A stretch of 64,000 nucleotides of DNA, taken from contig JAFFJZ010000003.1 of the NCBI GenBank assembly GCA_018340375.1, positions 186,001 through 250,000 of the forward strand, written 5' to 3'. The stretch comes from Gonatopus flavifemur. Lineage: Eukaryota > Arthropoda > Insecta > Hymenoptera > Dryinidae. Shown here in pieces: positions 37,801-44,095 of the stretch. How positions within the stretch are numbered: position 1 is the stretch's first letter; the number at the start of each line of letters is the position of its first letter. A model generated the notes under the pieces. The model saw only the letters and a list, made by a program, of their open reading frames with translations, searched no databases and had not been told where the DNA came from. Position numbers and translations under genes: made by a program.

Positions 37801-39993
37801 TCAACACATTCATGGTATTTTTGTTCTCCATAGGTGCTCAGTATTACTGTATTTAAAAATGGAGGATTCAGAGAATTATACAATTACCGCCGAACAACTA
37901 AGGATTATTGGACGATTTGGGCTCGACAACTTGGAGCTGCAATTCAGTTGATACCAGTTTTAATTATCCCAGCTGTCGCTATTATTCAAACGTGTCGATA
38001 TCTGAACAATGGCCCACCGGATATATTTGATGTAAGCATCGATTGAATTTTTTGTATTCACAGATGTCAGAAGCACACCATTTACGTATTGAAACGCATC
38101 ATTTATTACACAGTTCTCCATTGAACTATGATATATAGTAACAACTCTCGTAGGATCAAAAATCAAACGAGAACCTCATATTTTGCCCTGTGAAATTTTC
38201 ATAGCATTATTAAACATATCTCATATTGTTACCAACAACATGCACTGATCTTATCGCTATAACAATCTTCTTATCTTTAGAAAATATTTTTCTAAAACTA
38301 TCTCTCCACAAGGATCACAATTTTTCCTTATAAAATATTACAAACGTTACTGATTCGTTTGTATGCACATGTCAACTCGGGAACCTGAGGATCAAGCTCG
38401 TCAAGCATCATACATATATCGCATTTTTTCAAGATCATTGAAATCCAAGCATAATTGCACCGCATGAATCAAATTGATCAATTTGTCATACTCATATTTT
38501 ATATCATCGATGCACATGAAATTCGAATATTCTTCCCTGAGAATTTTGCTAATGAACAATTTTCTTTTTTCTGATTTCGTTTTCCGTATATCATGCAAAC
38601 TCTTAGAACGATGAAGTGGAAATTAACATAGGTCACTGCGAACAGTGTAATGGAGTAAGTCTCAAATCTTGTACATTAAATTTTGTATTCGCAGCATGCG
38701 TGAATAGGACAGTTTGGATGTACTTAGATCCATACATTATAATTCTATCTAATACAGTTTTTCCACGTTTGATGAGACAACTTCATCGAACGCGATACAA
38801 CAATTTTTGGCGATGAACTTGTCCCAGGATGAACCAAAAACTGCAGTATAATGGCTTAATCCGTGCTTAACCGAATCTGGGAATTGCGATATATAGAATA
38901 ACAGAGTATCATGAGAATTTTTTTAAAGCATGAAACACTTTCTAAAGAATTTGATGCTACATGAACCAATAGATCACCTTCTGAATGATCGGTGAACAAT
39001 TTGAAACGCACAAGTTTTGAAATTTATAAGTCTGTACGGAAATGCACCTATGCAAATGTCAATCGAATGAAATTCTATCTATTCCCACTTCTGATCATTG
39101 AACTCTATTCTTTATACGAGTCTCTCATGTTTTAGAGAATCCAGCTTTTATATCGACCCCCGTTAGAACCAGAAGATCCCCACGACGTTCAAGGCCACAT
39201 TGGGAGCGAAGCGAATGGAGGTATTCATGGCAATGGCATCCTATCCTCAACCGCTGAAATACCATTCGAAGATCCTCCCCCAAAATATACTCCACCGCCG
39301 AGTTATACGACAGCTACTGGAGCGAGAATAGCGAAAATGTTGCGTCAAAGTTTCCGTCGGAGTGTTAGACGAATAGCAAATGCATTTGGAGAAACTAGCA
39401 CCGCACCTTTAAGGCAGAGGCCCGCGCTGCAACCTCCACCGCCGGATTACGCGACTGTACTCGTTGAAATGAACAATTCCCAATCACTTGACATGGCAGG
39501 ACAGGTGACAGAGCTTGCAACAAGACCAGATGTCATAGCGGATACGAGAAACGACGTACCCGAAGAACAACGTGGAAGAAGACTCAGCCATGTCGATGAG
39601 GCGGACACGGTGGATAGTCAAAGATCAGAACGAACCCCTTCCACCCTGGAGAGAAGAATTTTTGATTATAGATACGTTAACGCTTCTTCTTCCGCTACTT
39701 CTTCAGGTTCAAATCTAACTGCGGCCGACGTAGCTAATCTTCTTCGTAGTAGTATAAAACGAGGCACAGTGAAAACACAACAGACTTTCAGACGCAGTTT
39801 CGGTCACGAGGAGCCTCCTGCCGGCGCTTCTATTGAAAATCTTGTGGAAGCTGCAGCCCCTATTGGACAAGATTCTTTAATTTTCCCCACAAAAGAACCA
39901 GATCATTCTCTAGTCTCAAATGAGCAGGCTAATAGCAACGATGATGTTAAAAAGACTGCAAGCGAAATTGAAAATTCTGTTTCTGTGATATAG
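8978..39993 (+). CDS. bdg: bedraggled-like orphan SLC6 family membrane protein (12 coding exons)
   Basis: Coding exons: 8978-9984, 12172-13320, 27290-27468, 27849-28065, 28536-28789, 31367-31590, 32411-32567, 33045-33325, 33556-33687, 37384-37611, 37834-38031, 39136-39993. All junctions are GT-AG and keep frame, giving 4,884 nt or 1,627 residues. Residues 1-745 are polar and low complexity. Residues about 747-1342 hold twelve hydrophobic segments in SLC6 order, starting with a TM1 that keeps the family Asn and Arg (FNISRF, against GNVWRF in classical members). The C-terminal tail of about 285 residues carries three PPxY motifs. The long N-terminal extension and divergent TM1 match Drosophila bedraggled, an orphan transporter genetically linked to planar cell polarity in the eye. 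Transport is doubtful because the sodium-site residues of TM1, TM6 and TM8 are altered. The start ATG at 8978 lies 17 nt inside the exon after a clear acceptor. The identity rests on recalled family features, not on a search. Confidence 0.85.
9985..12171 (+). other. bdg intron
   Basis: A 2.2-kb intron. An open frame at 11386-11847 has no recognisable domain. Nothing else stands out. Confidence 0.8.
12172..13320 (+). CDS. bdg: bdg coding exon 2, Ser/Asn-rich with poly-glutamine
   Basis: The acceptor is gtttttag and the donor is CAAG|GTTAGT. The exon completes the split Arg codon and encodes residues 336-718. It is very acidic at the start (TEDDDCSESSEVDWSWLEEV), then Ser/Thr/Asn-rich, with 19 uninterrupted glutamines at 13130-13186. 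The apparent ATG upstream at 12152 is intron sequence. Confidence 0.82.
13130..13186 (+). repeat. CAA/CAG repeat encoding 19 glutamines in bdg
   Basis: Mostly CAA codons with CAG towards the 3' end. The mixture of codons makes slippage less likely than in a pure tract. It is coding, in frame with coding exon 2. Confidence 0.9.
14606..14641. repeat. (GAA)n microsatellite
   Basis: Twelve GAA units in the large bdg intron. The poly-Leu open frame on the opposite strand is an artefact of this repeat. Confidence 0.9.
15105..15338. repeat. word island built on CATATATG
   Basis: The palindromic octamer CATATATG occurs six times in about 220 bp, with several one-base variants (ATATGGG, ATATGTGCC, ATATGGACC). 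The LINE at 15350 is inserted into its right edge. Confidence 0.65.
15289..16854 (+). pseudogene. reverse transcriptase ORF of the LINE, interrupted by one stop
   Basis: Two in-frame halves, 15289-15786 and 15787-16854, are separated by a TGA. True element coding begins at about 15350; the first 20 codons come from host DNA upstream. No frameshifts are visible, which together with the intact target duplication suggests a fairly recent insertion. Confidence 0.8.
15350..16875 (+). mobile_element. 5'-truncated LINE (non-LTR retrotransposon) with reverse transcriptase ORF
   Basis: The insertion is flanked by a perfect 11-bp duplication GATATGAATCA (15339-15349 and 16876-16886) and ends in a short ATG-repeat tail. 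The reading frame runs through a reverse transcriptase: NNKAPGIDGISADLI, VDIQKAFDNVDW (motif A), RRGVRQGCSLSPLIFNLYIE (motif B), FADDIAIL (catalytic FADD) and the LINE C-terminal region ALYGCETWTM ... WCYRRMLRIKW. One TGA at 15784-15786 interrupts the frame between RT motifs; otherwise it is open to 16854. The endonuclease domain is absent, so the copy is truncated and dead. The clade (CR1/RTE-like) is uncertain. Confidence 0.9.
18061..18310. mobile_element. near-perfect 250-bp hairpin MITE
   Basis: Arms of about 115 bp begin TACACGGAGAAAAA and end TTTTTCTCCGTGTA around a loop of about 15 bases. About 90% of arm positions pair, so a transcript through it would form a long double strand. It is inside the 14-kb bdg intron. 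Confidence 0.85.
19931..20152. mobile_element. foldback MITE with TACACTGAGAGAAA ends
   Basis: The 222-bp segment has termini TACACTGAGAGAAATTTTT and AAAATTTCTCTCAGTGTA, and inverted sub-terminal blocks GTTAAATTTAC/GTAAATTTAAC. Same terminal family as 173-363. Confidence 0.8.
21187..21262. repeat. AT-rich dispersed repeat, second copy
   Basis: It contains TATATAATTC repeats and ends GAATTTTTTCCACATGAGA, like the copy at 29460-29555. Confidence 0.5.
23262..23489. mobile_element. foldback element, 228 bp
   Basis: Arms of about 105 bp, from GTCACGTCCGTTCCGCTGAC inward, pair almost completely with the right arm ending GTCAGCGGAATGGACGTGA. The stem contains AATTGAGTGCTAATTC and its complement. 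Confidence 0.85.
24534..24701. mobile_element. foldback element, 168 bp
   Basis: The left arm CCCAGTAGAAATGCTCTAGT pairs with the right ACTAGAGCATTTCTACTTGGG. The second block GTTTAACTAG/CTAGTTAAGC extends the stem to about 50 bp. Confidence 0.8.
25340..25480. repeat. word island built on CCTGAT/ATCGGG
   Basis: CCTGAT occurs four times between AATCGGGGTGG on the left and AATCGGGCTTC on the right, with GTATTAC at both edges. Same style as the other word islands. Confidence 0.4.
25786..25822. repeat. (TA)n microsatellite
   Basis: About 18 TA units in the large bdg intron. Confidence 0.9.
26366..26639. mobile_element. inverted-repeat island with TACCCTGT ends
   Basis: The ends TACCCTGTGCGAAAAGACCA and the complement of TGGACTCTTCAGACAGGGTA form an imperfect terminal inverted repeat. 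The interior repeats words such as CTATTGGAATCC and CTATGGG, and two 22-bp direct repeats (TCAATARTGGCTAGTGTYAC) lie about 130 bp apart. Confidence 0.55.
26696..26756 (+). mobile_element. 3'-tail fragment of the same LINE family
   Basis: About 40 bp (AAACCGGTCATAAGACTGAT onward) match the last bases of the LINE at 16843-16880 with about four differences, followed by a longer ATG repeat. This is a severely 5'-truncated copy with its microsatellite tail, in the same orientation and the same bdg intron. Confidence 0.65.
26920..26979. repeat. GC-rich fragment with CCTAGGTTTAACCTAGG palindrome
   Basis: A short GC-rich block reads on the minus strand CCAGGGGCGTACTTCCGCCT and contains an almost perfect palindrome CCTAGGTTAAACCTAGG. 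It is probably a transposon end fragment; the partner end was not seen. Confidence 0.35.
27290..27468 (+). CDS. bdg: bdg coding exon 3, TM1
   Basis: The exon lies between acceptor attccag and donor GGTG|GTAAGT. It encodes residues 719-778: an acidic linker, then WPHALSSALACLGCTLG and FNISRF, the SLC6 TM1. The family Asn and Arg of the NVWRF motif are kept, while the Trp is Ser and the following Pro is Ala. Confidence 0.88.
27849..28065 (+). CDS. bdg: bdg coding exon 4, TM2-TM3
   Basis: The exon lies between acceptor gttacag and donor TTAG|GTATAT and encodes residues 779-850. It contains TM2 (QFLILSLILGIPLFTLQVCLG) and TM3 (GIYSIVGISWMFVYF), aligning with the SLC6 core. Confidence 0.88.
28536..28789 (+). 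CDS. bdg: bdg coding exon 5, EL2 and TM4
   Basis: The exon lies between acceptor gttttag and donor AAAG|GTATTA and encodes residues 851-935. It covers the extracellular loop after TM3, including one N-x-S sequon (HNTSW), and TM4 (FNLAVVWMIVFVCLSKG). Confidence 0.87.
29460..29555. repeat. AT-rich dispersed repeat ending TTTTTCCACATGAGA
   Basis: The sequence TATATAATTTACAAAATTTT followed by TTCCACATGAGA is closely similar to 21187-21262 and 4318-4390. The three copies share the same orientation and the same terminal motif. Confidence 0.55.
29697..31080. repeat. word island built on AGGATCC/CCTCAT, split by a foldback insertion
   Basis: At 29697-29850 and 30900-31080 the words GGATCCCTCAT, GGGTTCC, CCCATATGG and AAGATCC recur in both orientations. 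The two halves are separated by the 1-kb foldback at 29889-30890. Confidence 0.5.
29889..30890. mobile_element. 1-kb foldback element with TGGGTCATTCCA ends
   Basis: The terminal repeat TGGGTCATTCCACGTT pairs with AACATGGAATGACCCA. Pairing recurs along the whole kilobase, for example TCTGAACTTTTCAAAAA (30113) with TTTTTGAAAAGTTCAGA (30625) and ATTCGACGATG with CATCGTCGAAT. It has no coding capacity and interrupts a word island (29697-29850 and 30900-31080). Confidence 0.75.
31367..31590 (+). CDS. bdg: bdg coding exon 6, TM5-TM6
   Basis: The exon lies between acceptor tctttcag and donor GCAG|GTAAAA and encodes residues 936-1010. It begins GLRSYGKVIYVFTLLP, the conserved SLC6 TM5 entry, and ends in TM6 (EVFLTWGLLGAAAMQ). 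The usual Gln-Ile-Phe-Phe-Ser-Leu stretch of TM6 is replaced. Confidence 0.88.
31591..32410 (+). other. bdg intron, no recognised content
   Basis: An 820-nt intron between the TM6 and TM7 exons. I see no repeat, RNA gene or ORF worth reporting. Confidence 0.8.
32411..32567 (+). CDS. bdg: bdg coding exon 7, TM7
   Basis: The exon lies between acceptor tatttcag and donor TTTG|GTGAGT and encodes residues 1011-1062. The His/Lys-rich loop HNKHKHLLQRD is followed by TM7 (LVIVLTLGVLLLGAFLANTC). Confidence 0.86.
32625..32922. mobile_element. MITE with TACAAAGTAAAAAA/TTTTTTACTGTGTA ends
   Basis: The 298-bp segment is bounded by imperfect inverted ends flanked by TA. The interior contains a partial tandem of about 34 bp (TTAAATATTCAACACTT twice) and many ACAC/GTGT words. 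It lies in a 477-nt bdg intron and makes up most of it. Confidence 0.65.
33045..33325 (+). CDS. bdg: bdg coding exon 8, EL4 and start of TM8
   Basis: The exon lies between acceptor tatttcag and donor GCAG|GTGAGA and encodes residues 1063-1156. It covers a long extracellular loop 4 and FWAVLFYFTLILFGIAQQ, the TM8 entry. The serines that coordinate sodium in classical members are absent. Confidence 0.87.
33556..33687 (+). CDS. bdg: bdg coding exon 9, TM8-TM9
   Basis: The exon lies between acceptor ttacccag and donor CGAG|GTAAGA, phase 0, and encodes residues 1157-1200. It contains the end of TM8 and TM9 (TTITFFSCACAYILGLPMAT). Confidence 0.86.
33745..33850. repeat. word island built on ATCCGGATAGG
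   Basis: AACCGGGCAGATCCGGATAG is followed by GTTCCGGATAGG, preceded by GAAAATGCCAGGCAAATCCG, which resembles GAAAATGCCAAGCAGAATCG at about 31109. Confidence 0.4.
34829..34879. repeat. (GA)n microsatellite
   Basis: About 25 GA units, directly upstream of the truncated repeat at 34926 and about 620 bp upstream of the nested TRAF-like ORF. GA repeats can bind GAGA-type factors in insects, but this role is only a possibility here. Confidence 0.85.
34926..35085. repeat. truncated copy of the AAGAGGATACC repeat family
   Basis: It matches the left two-thirds of the element at 42630-42856 (AAGAGGATACCAAAGTTACC onward, through GAGCCCGAATTTTGA) but lacks the right terminal repeat. It lies just upstream of the nested TRAF-like gene. 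Confidence 0.75.
35497..36906 (+). CDS. intronless TRAF-like protein (TRAF zinc fingers, coiled coil, MATH)
   Basis: A single-exon ORF of 469 codons starts at the first in-frame ATG. The 60 open codons upstream start only with GTG and are AT-rich and hydrophobic like UTR, so I exclude them. Residues 15-34 (C15, C18, H30, C34) and 41-61 (C41, C45, H57, C61) form two TRAF-type zinc fingers. Residues of roughly 90-310 are Glu/Lys-rich with heptad character and should form a coiled coil. Residues about 322-466 form a TRAF-C/MATH domain, with LLWRIDQF, EYGYTLRIDLFLNGKGQW and DPLLDWPCILRGTIALRDQ as landmarks. There is no RING finger, so ubiquitin-ligase activity is not expected. TRAF proteins trimerise through the coiled coil and bind receptor tails with the MATH domain. 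The gene lies in a bdg intron on the same strand. It resembles the TRAF3/4/6 family, but I cannot assign an ortholog. Confidence 0.85.
   Translation: MNGHVNLTIHRSVPCYFCDEYLEERYLRDHINHCGAILEMCPRKCGVYVPRRNIDEHVGKCANNNAGNSLPSRQSGSSTIDQDVLWRNKVVSVLTILRTAIDKGEKERETLKENVHTIFNMLHQKQEILESLRENLNELIEEIRFDNTNLNGKMENVGLACSSIERYTRLNLEQILEQWKSFHKYLIEEEIMRDKTINEWLNEMKNIKTFVAKESMMFNTIRKEQNEKINDLKLELEMRCKENSQVSNNQKILSEKVDELMTELQSEVKIVNRGKEYYVKKLESCIKENLNSIVDLLKEQRILEKPCMCEHSLDRPFSTNGRLLWRIDQFKEKMTSAKENNDVLHSPIFYNKEYGYTLRIDLFLNGKGQWKERHIIGCLRVLNGKWDPLLDWPCILRGTIALRDQENPNNDLRKIVKAVKQENENFDSSSKESGINMFIPHSTLTRYSGYTKGDVIFLDIQITDSKNID
36930..36935 (+). promoter_or_regulatory. poly(A) signal AATAAA of the nested TRAF-like gene
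   Basis: AATAAA begins 24 nt after the TGA stop of the nested gene. Another AATAAA lies near 37134. A signal so close to the stop supports independent 3' end formation for this gene inside the bdg intron. Confidence 0.5.
37384..37611 (+). CDS. bdg: bdg coding exon 10, TM10-TM11
   Basis: The exon lies between acceptor cattttcag and donor CACG|GTAAGT, phase 0, and encodes residues 1201-1276. It contains TM10 (GGAWWVMVLYLVQIAAVFAV) and the start of TM11 (LLSFTWNVILPVTLT). It follows directly after the intron carrying the nested TRAF-like gene. Confidence 0.87.
37834..38031 (+). CDS. bdg: bdg coding exon 11, TM12
   Basis: The exon lies between acceptor ctccatag and donor TGAT|GTAAGC, phase 0, and encodes residues 1277-1342, including TM12 (IQLIPVLIIPAVAIIQTC). 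Confidence 0.86.
38032..39135 (+). other. bdg intron, no recognised content
   Basis: A 1.1-kb intron before the last exon. I see only AT-rich sequence. Confidence 0.8.
39136..39993 (+). CDS. bdg: bdg last coding exon, cytoplasmic tail with PPxY motifs
   Basis: After acceptor tgttttag this exon encodes residues 1343-1627 and ends at TAG 39991-39993. PPKY (about 1390-1393), PPSY (1396-1399) and PPDY (1444-1447) are class I WW-domain ligands. A basic stretch (RQSFRRSVRRIANAF) lies between the second and third motifs, and the rest is Ser/Asp/Glu-rich and probably disordered. Confidence 0.85.
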   Translation, partial: RIQLLYRPPLEPEDPHDVQGHIGSEANGGIHGNGILSSTAEIPFEDPPPKYTPPPSYTTATGARIAKMLRQSFRRSVRRIANAFGETSTAPLRQRPALQPPPPDYATVLVEMNNSQSLDMAGQVTELATRPDVIADTRNDVPEEQRGRRLSHVDEADTVDSQRSERTPSTLERRIFDYRYVNASSSATSSGSNLTAADVANLLRSSIKRGTVKTQQTFRRSFGHEEPPAGASIENLVEAAAPIGQDSLIFPTKEPDHSLVSNEQANSNDDVKKTASEIENSVSVI

Positions 39994-40402
39994 AATCCAC
40001 GAGCTTCTCCTATGGGTTTGTCACTGAAAGGATATACAAGTTATTTATGCCTACAATCGTAAAATTAGTTTTTAACGTGCAAAGATAAGATTGTTTTCTA
40101 TACTGTTATTCAAATACGAAATACAACTGTAAGGAAAAGTAGAAAGGTCACAGACATTTTTTTCAAATGAGTAGGAGGGGTTTAAAGTTGCTGTTGGAAA
40201 TTGAGAGTTGGATTTGATAGAAAATGATTGTTCTTTTTTCAAAGTGTATAATGTTCTTGAATATTTCCATTTTAGCGAATGATAATTTGTTATTATTGGA
40301 TGACAATTTTGGATTTGAATTATAGATATAGACCTAAGAGTATTCGAATATTAAATTTCATCTTCAAATTTGAAAACGCATCGCTTTCATGATCTTCAAA
40401 GT

Positions 40403-40530
40403 AGTGATGCACAATATTTCATATCGTATTTTTTATAGAAACTTTGTCGAGTTTATATTGAATTTTATGAAATTTCAATAAAAAATTATATACAAAGTGT
40501 ATATAAAACATTGATATCGTGAATCTACAT
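40403..40530. repeat. dispersed repeat shared with 4014-4665
   Basis: AGTGATGCACAATATTTCATAT resembles 4014, and TATAGAAACTTTGTCGAGTT with the following 40 bp nearly matches 4601-4660. It is a short diverged copy of one AT-rich family, in the bdg 3' flank. Confidence 0.6.
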
Positions 40531-42537
40531 GTGAAACATTCATTGATTGACTTTCATCATAGTCCAACGGTTGGAGAAATAAATAAATGTCATAGGACAC
40601 GGATTCCTTGTTTTTTTCATTTTCACTAGTCCTATTTCATCCAAATGGATTCGAAAATCTGTACAATAATGATAAAGTATTTTTTCAATCTCTTTTTAAC
40701 CTTATTTTACTTTTTACAATACTGATTGCAACATCATTCCATCATGTCCCAGCAATAAGTGAATGTTCATAGTTGTATTATATTCTCTTGACAATCGTTG
40801 TTCGTTTAATTTATTCGCAGTGATCGTTTTTTCCATGAATATCATGGAAAAAAAAACAAACATAAGTACATGTGATACTCATCAAGAAACTAATTCAAAA
40901 TGTTCTTGTGGAAAGCCAAATCCAGAGTTTCACGGTAGCGAAATTTGAAAAGCATACAATTGAATCCGAACTAGTTACGATTTTGTACTTTCATTTATAA
41001 CTGTCATAAGTTACCAATACTTTACATTAGCGTATGGAACAATTTTAATGCAATATTAGGCGAAAGTAACGTTTTATGTTAAAATAGTAACTTAAGTGAG
41101 CGAAGAACTTGCAGTTAGTCACAATATTATCTACGATATTCAATCATTATTGTTCTGATCATTAATTTGCATTTGTATGTGTAACGTATAAATGACTGTA
41201 AATTTTACTTTCAATTTTATGCTATTTGCACAATATTATCGGATTATATATATTTGCACATTTATTTATATATTATAATTCTAACGACGCCTTTGTACAT
41301 AGTTTTGAAGCATTTGAGAATGAATTGTACAATATACGCCTAGTTTATAAATTTCTTACATATATATGTCTCAGCAATATTCATCAGGTTCAGCAAACGA
41401 TAACGGTTGTAAGAGTGCACAAAAATAATAATTCTAATAAATGAAAAATAAGTTCTCTTGGAATCGATTAATCGAGTCAGGCTGTTGCTGCCACTTTTTA
41501 AAGTATGTATTACTTTATAGTGAATCCGAACATTGTGTTCGTCAACATCGATTATCATTCTCTTTTAATTTGAATTAGAAATCATTGAAGTACTCATAGC
41601 TTCACTGAAAATTTCTTAGCTCTTCTTCACAAAGAGGGTTGGTATATTCCATAGCAATTGTTCAGAGAACGCGTTTGATTGCACAAAAAAGATTCAAAAC
41701 AACTGAAAAATCGTATCGTCGATATGTGATGCAACAGAGAATGTATATATTCGATGAATTATAAGAAAAGAAGAAAAAAAAACATGTGAAGACCTTAATA
41801 ACTACTTTATAAAGCAAAGATCTATAAAAGACCATTTTCATACAATCTTGATAAAAAGAAAGTAATTCCATCTTTCAACCAAACATATTATAATGCAAAT
41901 GGTATCTGTGTTGTACGCGCACAACTATCTTTTTTGAAAATTTGTTTCAAAAATAGATGAAACCCTCATCCATTAACTGTATTTTTTTCTTCACGACAAA
42001 TGGGATTTTTGATTCAAAATACTACTCTGTTCAATCAAAGTTACTTTTACAATTTACTTCTACTTATTACAAAAGCTAATAATTATGATGTAAAATAATA
42101 GGAATACATAGTGATTTTAATAAAATATCATAATAGGTTCCCGTAATTTTCTAGTATCATCTTGATAATTCAATTTCCAACTGTTAAATAACGATCATAT
42201 CAAATTTTCATTCCTTTCATTTTTTCCTTCGGTTCGTGTAATTGAATTAACAGCTTATAAAAACGCATAATAGTCCGTCCAAGTATTAGACTTTGTATTA
42301 TATATTTCATAGCTGATAAGATAAGAGAAACGTTGTACGTTTTGTCAATGCTGAACTTTATAACTGAATGTGGCTGATATATTATTGTTTGAAAACATTT
42401 TATAATGGTCACAAAGTATACGAAAACGATGGATTTTTGTAACAATTATTCAAATCCCGAACGATTGTTCAAAATGTAATGTAATGAAATAGTGTGATTG
42501 TATCTGTAATAAAAATTGTCTGATGTCAAGGACCATA

Positions 42538-42543
42538 AATAAA
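42538..42543 (+). promoter_or_regulatory. candidate poly(A) signal for bdg (AATAAA)
   Basis: AATAAA in the context ccataaataaac lies about 2.5 kb after the bdg stop. Closer signals are overlapping AATAAA at about 40579-40588. Which is used cannot be decided from sequence alone. Confidence 0.3.
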
Positions 42544-42629
42544 CATTTCTATGTTATTTGAAAAAAAACGAAAAAGTTTTCAAGTGTTTATATAATTTAA
42601 TTTTCAACCGCCAAACTACAAGGATTTTG

Positions 42630-42856
42630 AAGAGGATACCAAAGTTACCATCGGAGCACGTTTTCTTGCACTAAAATACTCGAAACTAAATTCATAAAAA
42701 AAATCTGAAATTTTCAGGAATCATTCTTCGAGACTTCATCTAGACCATTACAGAGCCCGAATTTTGAGTTTGGAAAAAAAAAAGTTTTTTGTGAATTCAG
42801 TTTTGAATATCTTGATGCAAAAAAACGTGCTGCGATAGTAACTCTGGTATCCTCTT
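42630..42856. mobile_element. foldback MITE with 41-bp AAGAGGATACC terminal repeats
   Basis: Left TIR AAGAGGATACCAAAGTTACC (continuing to GCACGTTTTCTTGCA) is repeated inverted at the right end with few differences. The element is 227 bp, in the convergent intergenic region. A second copy is at 34926. Confidence 0.85.
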
Positions 42857-43200
42857 GAGACAGGAAAAATAAGAGTGTAACAATCGTTTATATTTTAAAA
42901 GATACTTTTATTATTCTATTCGAATAAATAAATATTTTAACAAAAATTATGATAGAGACATAGACTGAAAATCATGTTTCAATTATTATATTATGAATTC
43001 AATGTAAATTAAATTATTCTTTGATATAACTGTATACACATCAGAACATTGAGGCTTTGAATTTTGCAAAAACAACCATTCGACTTGGTTATATAAAAAA
43101 AAAAACTCATCTTTTCTCATTTTCTGTTCTTTCTTTATACCCAAACACATACAAAATTAGATAATACTTATGTATAGTTTCATCATTATATATATATATA

Positions 43201-43210
43201 TTTATTTATT
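43201..43210 (-). promoter_or_regulatory. candidate poly(A) signals for Dhc64C
   Basis: Two overlapping AATAAA on the minus strand lie about 380 nt after the dynein stop, within an A/T-rich stretch. Confidence 0.3.
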
Positions 43211-43588
43211 TTTTTTTTTACAACAACCTTTTGAATGTAGATTTTACAATGCATTATATCAAATATGTTGGAACATTTCATGTAATCATAGAATCAAAAG
43301 AAAAACTAAACTTATTTATACAACTGCTGTTTGTTTTTGTTGTTGTTGTTTTTTTTTATAGCCATGAATTGTTTCAATATATAAAGAAATTTCATTTACA
43401 TCATTTACTTTTAAGCGGTATATCATCGATTATATAAGTTTGATATATTTGTTATGAGATTACAATCAATCGGTTCCGTTCCTATAATAAGAAGAATTGC
43501 AAATCATCTCAAGTGACTATTACTTCAGATCGCAGCCGTTGTTTTTATGCGTAAATCAATATAAGTCGTATCAATATATACATATCTT

Positions 43589-44023
43589 TCAATTCAAAGC
43601 AGTTGAAGTTAATACAGCTACTCCTCTTTCGTAAAAACTATGAGGATCTTGACTTGGGGCTATATTTAAATCGACAGTAAAAAGTAATTCTGTACGAGTA
43701 CTGTTTAAATAAACGGGTAAAGACAATTTACCCTTTCTAACCTCCTCGCTAGAAGATCTAATCCATCGTAGCATAGTAACCGGTAGATCTGTCATTATGG
43801 TTGATGTGAGATACAACTGATTATCTTTGCATTGTGCGCCTTGCAATTTCAATCCTGTGACCGCAAATGAACAGTCATCGGTTGCAATGTTATCACCATC
43901 TCCAATGGTTACATCTAACTGTAATTCTTCAAGTGACCAACTATTTGCTTGAGCGATGCATTGTCGGGTTGCAGTAATGTAAGCTTCGGGGTTCAATAGT
44001 CCTCCAAGCCAAACAGGGAACGT
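43589..44023 (-). CDS. Dhc64C: Dhc64C exon 20, C-terminus and stop
   Basis: The exon encodes residues about 4498-4641, starting [20 protein letters not shown] and ending in [15 protein letters not shown] before the stop at 43589-43591. The presence of this C-terminal cap domain shows the gene is complete at its 3' end. Confidence 0.95.
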   Translation of the reverse strand, partial: TFPVWLGGLLNPEAYITATRQCIAQANSWSLEELQLDVTIGDGDNIATDDCSFAVTGLKLQGAQCKDNQLYLTSTIMTDLPVTMLRWIRSSSEEVRKGKLSLPVYLNSTRTELLFTVDLNIAPSQDPHSFYERGVAVLTSTALN

Positions 44024-44058
44024 CTGAATAATGTGAACAAAAATGAAATCAGAACGAG

Positions 44059-44095
<37 letters not shown>

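Larger units (their letters stand above)
39994..43588. other. convergent intergenic region and 3' UTRs
   Basis: It lies between the bdg and Dhc64C stops, with candidate poly(A) signals on both strands, a dispersed repeat at 40403 and a foldback MITE at 42630. No gene was seen. Confidence 0.75.
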
